Made by a program: the position numbers and the translations under genes. From Flagellimonas oceanensis (GTDB taxonomy: Bacteria; Bacteroidota; Bacteroidia; Flavobacteriales; Flavobacteriaceae): a stretch of 64,000 bases of DNA. The stretch's first letter is position 1, and the number at the start of each line of letters is the position of its first letter. Location: the NCBI RefSeq assembly GCF_003992595.1, contig NZ_RZNA01000052.1, positions 124,001-188,000 of the forward strand, in the 5' to 3' direction. The notes beneath the pieces are model-generated. The model did no database searches. It worked only from the letters and a program-made list of their open reading frames with translations, and was not told the DNA's origin. Shown here piece after piece: positions 58,013 to 64,000 of this stretch.

Positions 58013-59440
58013 ATGAAAAAGATATACTCGCTAACCTTTCTGACCTTTTTTTGTGCATTTTCCCTTTTCTCACAACAAATGGTCTTTCAAAAAGGAGAGA
58101 TTATTGGGAATCTCTCTATAACTGATACCACTGAAAATACATATTCCATTTATTTGCCCAAAGCATTTTCCATGGACAGGGAGTGGCCATTGCTCATGGT
58201 GTTTGATACGGATGGGAATGAAGAAAAAGCACTTTCCATGTTTATGACGTCAGCGGAAAAAGAAGGCTATGTGTTGGCTGCGCCAAAACTGGTGGATACC
58301 ATCTCGCTGACTAAAAATATGATGTTGACTACCAGGGCCATTCAAAAAGTTGCGAGTTTGTTTCCAATCAAACGAGAGAGGGTCTATGCTGCTGGAGAAG
58401 GAGATGCAGCCCAGTTTGCTAATTTGATGCCTGTCCTTGTTCAAGGGGTAAATGGTGTTATTTCCATAAATGCAGCGCTGACCAATAGGGAATTGATGAA
58501 TAGGAAGACTCCCTTTCATTTTGTTGGCATCGTTAACAAGGAAGACTTCAATTATCCATTTTTGCTTACAGATGCCAAACTTTTGGACAGATATAAGTTT
58601 CCTAATCAGGTTTTGTTGTACGATGGTACAGGTAAGTGGCCGCATGCATCCTATGTTCAAAAAGGAATGCAGCTTTTCACACTGGATGCCATGGGAAGAA
58701 AATGGATTCCAAAGGATACTGCATACATAAAGAACGCGTACAAAGATGACTTGGAAAAGGTAAATCAGCTGAAAGAAATCGGAGATCTATTATGGGCGGA
58801 ACAGTACATGACCGAAATGATGTCCATGTATGGAGCATTGAAGAATATGGACTCCCTTAGGTCGGAGCAAAAGGATCTGCGCAGGGATAGGGCGTTCAAA
58901 GTGATGAAGAGGGCCGAAAACGCGGCTTTTCTAAAAGAATCCATGCTTCGGGAAGATTACCAGTACTATATAGAGGATGATGTATATACACATAACTTCA
59001 ACAATTTGGGATGGTGGAAATATCAAATGACCGAAATAGACAAGTTCATCTCGGGTTCAAAGCCCTTTGAAAAACAAATGGGGCATAGGTTGAAGGGTTA
59101 TGTGAATGCCTTGGCCGAGGACAACATCAGTCTTATTTTATCCGATGAAGTTATAGATGAAGATGCATTGGCGTTTTTGTACATGCTCAAAACCATTTTG
59201 GAACCGGACAATCATGAATTTTACCTCCATACCATATCACTGAGTGCCAAGAACGATGATTTTGGAACTTCCCTCTTCTATTTGGAAGAGCTCTTGAAAA
59301 CTGGGTTCAACGACAAGGATGAACTTTACAGTTTGGAGAATACGGCACTTCTTCGGATTACCCCGGAGTTCAATGAGCTTGTTTCAAAGTATTTGGAAGA
59401 TGCCAGGTACGATATCAAAATCGAGGAAAACAGACCTTAG
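58013..59440 (+). CDS. Exported alpha/beta-hydrolase-like protein lacking a normal nucleophile elbow
   Basis: A protein of about 475 residues with signal peptide (MKKIYSLTFLTFFCAFSLFSQ). The start is the ATG at 58013, because the frame from 57971 adds 14 residues before the signal. Residues 30-230 look like an esterase-type alpha/beta hydrolase (YSIYLPKAFSMDREWPLLMVFDTDG), but the usual G-x-S-x-G is replaced by AAGEGDAAQ, so catalysis is doubtful. The C-terminal half is helical with paired acidic stretches, perhaps TPR-like. I do not recognise the whole protein. Confidence 0.6.
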   Translation: MKKIYSLTFLTFFCAFSLFSQQMVFQKGEIIGNLSITDTTENTYSIYLPKAFSMDREWPLLMVFDTDGNEEKALSMFMTSAEKEGYVLAAPKLVDTISLTKNMMLTTRAIQKVASLFPIKRERVYAAGEGDAAQFANLMPVLVQGVNGVISINAALTNRELMNRKTPFHFVGIVNKEDFNYPFLLTDAKLLDRYKFPNQVLLYDGTGKWPHASYVQKGMQLFTLDAMGRKWIPKDTAYIKNAYKDDLEKVNQLKEIGDLLWAEQYMTEMMSMYGALKNMDSLRSEQKDLRRDRAFKVMKRAENAAFLKESMLREDYQYYIEDDVYTHNFNNLGWWKYQMTEIDKFISGSKPFEKQMGHRLKGYVNALAEDNISLILSDEVIDEDALAFLYMLKTILEPDNHEFYLHTISLSAKNDDFGTSLFYLEELLKTGFNDKDELYSLENTALLRITPEFNELVSKYLEDARYDIKIEENRP

Positions 59441-59497
59441 GCAAAGATTTTATTTCTTACAGGTTTAAGCTGTATTTTAGCATAAATCTCATTCAGA

Positions 59498-60136
59498 ATG
59501 AAATATACCATCTTACTTTCTCTATTTTTTTTGATGTCCTGCGGACAGGGTAAAAAGTATCATGATGACGAAGAAACCGTGAAGGTGGAATCCGATTTGG
59601 TCGCGGATATCCTGGAATTCCAAAAGGAACTGGATGAAAGCTTCAAAGACCCTGATTCATCCCCCTTGCCCGATAAGTACCGTAAAGATTTTGAAGGGCT
59701 TGATTTTTATAAACCCGATACCACTTATGTTGTAAAAGCCCGTTTTGAGCGTACTCCAGAAGCAGAACCTTTTTTGATGCCCACTACAACCGATAGGCAA
59801 ACGCAAGAGGTTGTTTACGGAATCGCCCATTTTACTTTAAATGGGGAGGAGCATCAACTGGAAGTGTATCAAAGTTTGGGTTTAATGGATGATGAGAAAT
59901 ATGAAGATTACCTCTTTTTGCCTTTTTTGGACAATACAAATGGGGAAGAAACCTATGGGGGAGGGAGGTATATTGATTTGACCATTCCCGAAGGGAATAC
60001 CTTGGTGATCGATTTCAATAAGGCCTATAATCCTTATTGTGTGTACAACAAAAAGTACTCCTGCCCTCTAGTGCCAAGGCAAAACTATTTGAGAACTAAA
60101 GTGAGAGCAGGAGTGAAAAATTTTAACAAGGACTAA
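59498..60136 (+). CDS. DUF1684 lipoprotein
   Basis: A 212-residue lipoprotein with lipobox FLMSC. The DUF1684 signature is clear: LFLPFLDNTNGEETYGGGRYIDL and FNKAYNPYCVYNKKYSCPLVPRQN, where the two cysteines may pair. The family is widespread but without established activity. A hairpin terminator follows. Confidence 0.87.
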   Translation: MKYTILLSLFFLMSCGQGKKYHDDEETVKVESDLVADILEFQKELDESFKDPDSSPLPDKYRKDFEGLDFYKPDTTYVVKARFERTPEAEPFLMPTTTDRQTQEVVYGIAHFTLNGEEHQLEVYQSLGLMDDEKYEDYLFLPFLDNTNGEETYGGGRYIDLTIPEGNTLVIDFNKAYNPYCVYNKKYSCPLVPRQNYLRTKVRAGVKNFNKD

Positions 60137-60171
60137 AAAAAGCCCTCATCCTATTTGGAGAAAGGCTTTTT
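60137..60171. terminator. Bidirectional terminator after the DUF1684 gene
   Basis: AAAAAGCC and GGCTTTTT, with inner CTC/GAG pairing, between two convergent genes; T-runs on both strands. Confidence 0.75.
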
Positions 60172-60197
60172 CATGTCATATCTATCTATGATGTTTC

Positions 60198-61238
60198 TTA
60201 GAAGGAGTATATGGCAGCTATCAAAATGGAAGACTGATTGCTGGTAAGAGCTCCGTCACTATCGGTATATGGTTCCACATCATTTCCCCATGTATCCAAA
60301 CGAACTTCTGGTTTGATGATAAGGTTATCTTTTGTGAAGCTACCGGTTAACGTCAGTCCTAAAACAGGAGAGTCATCCTCAACGGCATCATCAGTGAAGG
60401 TCATGTACTCACCACGAAGTCCAATCGCAAAATTGTCGGATGTCGTCAATTGTGGGTAAATGGCTGCTCCATAGAAGCCAGTACCTGTTTCAGAGTTGTC
60501 ATTATAAGCTGCATTGATTCCAAAGAAGAAATCCTCAGTCACGTCAAATCCACCGGTGTAGTCAATTTCAAAACCAAGACCACCGCTTTTTCCGCTGTCG
60601 TAGTAAAGGTTCAAGAATTGACCATAAAAACCTAGTTGACCACCCAAAGAATATTCTCCAGAATCGCTTATGTCGTTGGTGTCCCATGGATTCATTACCG
60701 CAAGCATTAAGCTAACATCATCGGATAGTGCAAAATCCGCTTTAACCCCCAAATGTGAAAATGGTCCGTTGGAGAATAGGTAGGAAACACTATAGTTGAA
60801 GTTTGCTTGTGGAGCGATTACTTCATAGCCCAAAAAAGTATTGAAACGACCCATGGTCAAGGTAGTACCCTCGGACACATTCCAATAAACGTATGCCTGA
60901 TTGATGATACCGTTAAGAACATCGTTTTCAAAAGTGGCTTCGGTACCTCTTGGACCAAAAACCAAATCAACCACGACACCTGTGTCTCCCATATCGTATG
61001 TACCTACCAGATTGGCCATACCCAAAGCAAAACCAGTTTGGTTGGCAAAGGAGGTATAAGTACCGGTTGTGGCATCCCCTGCATCATGGAAGGTAGTTCT
61101 GTAATAGGCATCCACAGAGCCACTAAGGCTAAATTTTGAGGCCTCTTCCTCCTCCTGTGCGGAAGCTGAAAATGTTACTAATGAAACTATGGCAATAGCC
61201 AAAAATTTTCCGAAATTTGTATTTATAATCGTTTTCAT
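60198..61238 (-). CDS. Outer-membrane beta-barrel protein co-encoded with amtB and glnK
   Basis: A 346-residue protein with signal peptide (IAIVSLVTFSASAQ) and about 16 amphipathic strands ending in ILIAAIYSF with terminal Phe, typical of an outer-membrane barrel of the OmpL/porin-like kind. Strands such as GSVDAYYRTTFHDAG and FNTFLGYEVIAPQANFNYS match a barrel family frequent in Bacteroidota. It lies 150 bases after amtB on the same strand, with a hairpin between. It could let ammonium or small N compounds cross the outer membrane; this is inferred from position. Confidence 0.8.
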   Translation of the reverse strand: MKTIINTNFGKFLAIAIVSLVTFSASAQEEEEASKFSLSGSVDAYYRTTFHDAGDATTGTYTSFANQTGFALGMANLVGTYDMGDTGVVVDLVFGPRGTEATFENDVLNGIINQAYVYWNVSEGTTLTMGRFNTFLGYEVIAPQANFNYSVSYLFSNGPFSHLGVKADFALSDDVSLMLAVMNPWDTNDISDSGEYSLGGQLGFYGQFLNLYYDSGKSGGLGFEIDYTGGFDVTEDFFFGINAAYNDNSETGTGFYGAAIYPQLTTSDNFAIGLRGEYMTFTDDAVEDDSPVLGLTLTGSFTKDNLIIKPEVRLDTWGNDVEPYTDSDGALTSNQSSILIAAIYSF

Positions 61239-61313
61239 ATCATAATCGTTTAAGTTGTCCTTTTTTGTTTAAGGACAGTTGTTTAATTGTGAGTTTGATT
61301 GAAAAGGTTATTA

Positions 61314-61341
61314 AACGGAGCGTTTGGCAGAACGCTCCGTT
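61314..61341. terminator. Hairpin between amtB and the barrel gene
   Basis: AACGGAGCGTT-N6-AACGCTCCGTT is a perfect 11-base stem. The T-run follows only on the plus strand, so on the coding minus strand it may attenuate rather than stop transcription. Confidence 0.65.
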
Positions 61342-61388
61342 CCTTTTTTTACAATCTTGTTTGTTGTTGTGAGTTTGAAAGACTTATT

Positions 61389-62669
61389 TTATTTGTCCTG
61401 GGAAATGTGTTCTGGGTAAGCTTCCACACCGTGTTCGTGGATATCCAGACCTTCAACTTCCTCTTTCTCAGATACTCTAAGGCCAATAGTTTTCTTCAAA
61501 ATGAAGAGTACTATAAAGGAAGCAACGGCAGCCCAAACTATGTAAGCCAATGATCCATAGGTTTGTACCCAAAGTAGTTTTCCACTACCTCCGTAGAATA
61601 ATCCGCCATCCAGTGCAAAGAGGCCGATAAGTACGGTTCCTAGGAAACCACATACTCCGTGAACGGAGATGGCACCTACAGGGTCATCTATCTTAAGCTT
61701 TTTATCGATAAATTCAATGGACAGTACCACGACGAGACCACATACCAAACCAATGGCAAGAGCTCCCCATGCATTTACGGAACCACATCCGGCGGTAATA
61801 CCCACCAAACCGGCCAAAGCACCGTTCAAGGTCATGGAGATATCGGCTTTACCATATCTGGCCCAAGTAAAGAACAGGGCTGCAATGGCACCGATGGCGG
61901 CTGCTAGGTTGGTGTTGATGATAACGCTTGTGGCCCCGACAGTGTCACTACCGCCCCAAGCCAATTGGGAACCTCCGTTGAACCCGAACCATCCCAACCA
62001 AAGGATGAATACTCCAAGCGCACCGAAGGCCATATTGTGACCTGGAATCGCCTGTGCCTTTCCATCTACGTATTTACCAATTCTTGGGCCTACCAAAATA
62101 GCGGCTACCAAAGCAGCGGCACCACCTACGGCGTGTACTACGGAAGAACCTGCAAAATCGACAAATCCTGCGGTGTTCAACCAAGCATCGTCATCGAATG
62201 GCCAGTACCAGCTACCGGAAATTGGGTATATCAACGTGGTAAGGATAGCGGAGAAGATCAAATACGTAGAGAATTTGGTTCTTCCCGCAATGGCTCCGGA
62301 TACAATAGTGGCTGCTGTGGCACAGAACACTGTTTGGAAGAACAGGTTGTACCAATCATCGGCACTGAAAAAGAAGTACCCTTGGTCAGATGGACTGGAC
62401 CTAAAGAATCCGCCACCTACCAGGTCGCTACCATACATAATGGCATAACCTACTGCCCAGAACATGACCGAACCAACGGCCAAGTCCATTACGTTTTTCA
62501 TAATAATGTTACCAGTGTTCTTGCTTCGGGTAAAACCTATTTCCAACAAGGTGAAACCTGCCTGCATGAAAAACACCAAAATCGCTGCTAGGGTAATCCA
62601 CAAGGCACCCATGTCGCCAGTGATGGCCTCTACAGCTTTATCTATCGCTTCTTGTTCTTGTACAATCAT
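61389..62669 (-). CDS. amtB: Ammonium transporter
   Basis: A 426-residue inner-membrane channel of the Amt family with 11 helices. The paired pore histidines are in VVHAVGGAAALVAAILVG and SVHGVCGFLGTV, and the periplasmic entry region DDWYNLFFQTVFCATAATIVSGAIAGRTKF is typical. The C-terminal tail (EEVEGLDIHEHGVEAYPEH) is the usual PII-docking segment. It follows glnK after 33 bases. Confidence 0.96.
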   Translation of the reverse strand: MIVQEQEAIDKAVEAITGDMGALWITLAAILVFFMQAGFTLLEIGFTRSKNTGNIIMKNVMDLAVGSVMFWAVGYAIMYGSDLVGGGFFRSSPSDQGYFFFSADDWYNLFFQTVFCATAATIVSGAIAGRTKFSTYLIFSAILTTLIYPISGSWYWPFDDDAWLNTAGFVDFAGSSVVHAVGGAAALVAAILVGPRIGKYVDGKAQAIPGHNMAFGALGVFILWLGWFGFNGGSQLAWGGSDTVGATSVIINTNLAAAIGAIAALFFTWARYGKADISMTLNGALAGLVGITAGCGSVNAWGALAIGLVCGLVVVLSIEFIDKKLKIDDPVGAISVHGVCGFLGTVLIGLFALDGGLFYGGSGKLLWVQTYGSLAYIVWAAVASFIVLFILKKTIGLRVSEKEEVEGLDIHEHGVEAYPEHISQDK

Positions 62670-62702
62670 AATCTAAGTTTTAAAGTTTTTTGGCTATTAA
62701 TG

Positions 62703-63041
62703 TTAGTTGATTCCGGCGCTTCCGCTTTCCTTGGTCCTAATTCTGTAAGCCTCGATAACATCGGAGACGAAAATTTTTCCATCACCCACATTACCGGTAC
62801 CTGCAGTGTCCAGTAAAACGTTTACGGTTTTTTCCAGAAAGTCATCGCTAACCACGATAACCAAATACCTTCGTTGGATATCGCTAGTGCTGTACGATAT
62901 GCCACGATAGACATGTCCCTGTTTTTCATTTCCAACTCCAGTTACATCCCAGTAACTAAAGAAGTTGACCTCAATTTGATGGAGGGCTTTCTTTACCTCA
63001 TCAAATTTGGATTTTCTAATAATTGCCTCGACTTTTTTCAT
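62703..63041 (-). CDS. glnK: Nitrogen regulatory protein PII
   Basis: A 112-residue PII trimer subunit that senses ATP/ADP and 2-oxoglutarate and blocks AmtB when nitrogen is plentiful. The N-terminus MKKVEAIIRKSKFDEVKKAL is standard. The T-loop is GVGNEKQGHVYRGISYSTSDIQRR, with the tyrosine of VYRG at the place of Tyr51, and the B-loop is TAGTGNVGDGKIFV. Placing it before amtB makes GlnK the right name. Upstream lies a TATATTTG -7 element (63065-63072) and the TACCCC-type inverted repeat. Confidence 0.95.
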   Translation of the reverse strand: MKKVEAIIRKSKFDEVKKALHQIEVNFFSYWDVTGVGNEKQGHVYRGISYSTSDIQRRYLVIVVSDDFLEKTVNVLLDTAGTGNVGDGKIFVSDVIEAYRIRTKESGSAGIN

Positions 63042-63064
63042 AATTAAGTAGTTAATTGATGATT

Positions 63065-63072
63065 CAAATATA
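63065..63072 (-). promoter_or_regulatory. -7 element of the glnK-amtB promoter
   Basis: TATATTTG on the minus strand fits TAnnTTTG, 23 bases before glnK. There is no good TTTG upstream, which suggests dependence on an activator. Confidence 0.5.
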
Positions 63073-63137
63073 TAGGAATTAGAATGAGACTATTAAAAAA
63101 CGAAGGGTAGATGCGTGATTTTTATGGGTATAAGAAA

Positions 63138-63163
63138 AATACCCCCAAAATTTTAGGGGTATT
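63138..63163. promoter_or_regulatory. TACCCC inverted repeat upstream of glnK
   Basis: AATACCCC-N10-GGGGTATT with perfect 8-base arms, centred about 90 bases before the predicted start of transcription. The arms match those between glnII and glnN (24108-24149). The 270-base region 63042-63310 holds nothing else apart from the -7 element. Confidence 0.55.
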
Positions 63164-63310
63164 CAATTTTAGATTAAGTTTTGTTATCTTTTTTTTGATT
63201 TAAACTTAATATTGGATGCTTTGAGGTTTGTTTTTATCAATAATAGAGCTCCAAAACATGTAAAATGTTTAGTTTTTAACAAATTTTAACTGTAAAAATG
63301 CAATTTGTAA

Positions 63311-63685
63311 CTATGAAATGTGTTTGGCAAGCCACAATCCTAAAATAACTGCCAAAACACCCACACCGATACTGGAAATCATGTAGATAGCTAAATTGAA
63401 TAGTTCGCCATTCTTTAAATAGGAGTGTTTTTCAAAGGCGAATGCTGAAAATGTGGTAAAGCCACCACAAAATCCAGTGGCAAGAAAAAGTGTACTGTTA
63501 TAGGTAAGTAAATGACCCCTTGCGGAAAGTCCCAAAAATAACCCGATCAATAGGCAGCCAATGATATTGACCAAAAAGGTCCCCAAGAAAAAATTGTGGA
63601 AAAGCGGATTGAGGGGTCGAGAAATCAAATAGCGCAGAACACTTCCAAATCCCCCGCCCAAAAAAACAAGTAAGGCCTGTTTCAT
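63311..63685 (-). CDS. crcB: Fluoride exporter CrcB (Fluc)
   Basis: A 124-residue four-helix membrane protein that forms a dual-topology dimeric F- channel. The signature GFCGGFTTFSAFAFE and the N-terminal GGGFGSVLRYLIS are both present. No fluoride riboswitch is visible in the short upstream region; the gene follows a small membrane protein gene after 16 bases. Confidence 0.93.
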   Translation of the reverse strand: MKQALLVFLGGGFGSVLRYLISRPLNPLFHNFFLGTFLVNIIGCLLIGLFLGLSARGHLLTYNSTLFLATGFCGGFTTFSAFAFEKHSYLKNGELFNLAIYMISSIGVGVLAVILGLWLAKHIS

Positions 63686-63701
63686 GCCCTAAAGGTACAA
63701 A

Positions 63702-63881
63702 CTATACCGCTTCCTTATATTCGGTTTCCATGGCCTCACGAGGGAAAAGTCTGGTAGTTGAGGTTTTGGAAATCCGTTGCACCGGTTTAGTAAACCTTTC
63801 TTTAGCTCCGTTGACACTGAAAATCAACAGAATGGCGTTCACAGCAAGCAATACAAAAAGAATACTTAAAAATACAGTCAT
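63702..63881 (-). CDS. Small single-span membrane protein
   Basis: A 59-residue protein with one N-terminal membrane helix (FLSILFVLLAVNAILLIFSV) and a basic, Thr-rich cytoplasmic tail (RISKTSTTRLFPREAMETEYKEAV). It ends 16 bases before crcB, so the two may share a message. Function unknown. The remaining 119 bases to the window end show no gene. Confidence 0.6.
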   Translation of the reverse strand: MTVFLSILFVLLAVNAILLIFSVNGAKERFTKPVQRISKTSTTRLFPREAMETEYKEAV

Positions 63882-64000
63882 TACAGGTTAGGTGTAAAGT
63901 ATTGTTAAACAAAAGTACGGTTTTTCCTATAATAACGAAATCAGGTCTCTGCTATTGTTGTGAAAACGAGAATTTTTGTGGTTAACGCAATTCCATTGTT

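Noticed and set aside
63686..63701. Fluoride riboswitch upstream of crcB
   Set aside because: Only 16 bases separate crcB from the upstream small gene, and no riboswitch-like fold is visible before that gene either.

Overview
The window is chromosomal DNA of a marine-type member of the Flavobacteriaceae (Bacteroidota). The evidence is SusC/SusD transport, a type IX secretion C-terminal tag, many lipoproteins, type II and type III glutamine synthetases side by side, a 392-residue PurM, promoters of the TTTG-N19-TAnnTTTG kind and an almost complete lack of Shine-Dalgarno sites. The gene set would fit Muricauda/Allomuricauda-like genera, but the genus is inference. No rRNA, CRISPR array or insertion sequence was seen; there is one tRNA (Arg-ACG).

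Region 1-10.5 kb (nitrogen oxides). A di-iron NO-damage repair protein (RIC, cut by the window edge) and its Rrf2 regulator lie beside a clade II nitrous oxide reductase cluster transcribed leftward: cytochrome c lipoprotein, fasciclin lipoprotein, NosZ lipoprotein, membrane protein, NosL, a flavin-binding PNPOx-like protein, NosD, NosF, NosY and a heme-copper-oxidase-like membrane protein. A second Rrf2 regulator diverges from the cluster. A matching palindrome precedes both RIC and its regulator, and an FNR-like site sits near -42 of the nos promoter.

Region 10.5-18.5 kb (accessory). A probable rubredoxin relic, a GlxA-type AraC regulator, a run of seven small genes (DinB, three VOC proteins, SRPBCC, an HMA-like protein, an NTF2-like protein), and a HipBA toxin-antitoxin pair between two decayed tyrosine integrases next to tRNA-Arg.

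Region 18.5-34.3 kb (core and mixed). apt, a BlaI/BlaR1 pair with twin operators, a Na/Ca antiporter, divergent glnII and glnN, purM, a Rieske/thioredoxin/ApbE/DUF4266/DUF3570 cluster, prfA with a rare strong Shine-Dalgarno site, and pyrF.

Region 34.4-52.5 kb (alpha-glucan utilisation locus). DUF4197, a SusA-like GH13, a GH65 phosphorylase, an MFS sugar transporter and a LacI regulator lie on the minus strand. SusC, SusD, SusE, a large T9SS-secreted GH13 and an Fn3-like lipoprotein lie on the plus strand. Together they would bind and cut starch or glycogen at the surface, import the oligosaccharides and split maltose in the cytoplasm.

Region 52.5-64 kb. purU, a fused B12 acyl-CoA mutase (IcmF type), an Lrp regulator, secreted hypothetical proteins, and an ammonium module (glnK, amtB, beta-barrel protein) that shares a TACCCC-type motif with the glutamine synthetase promoter region; then crcB and a small membrane protein.
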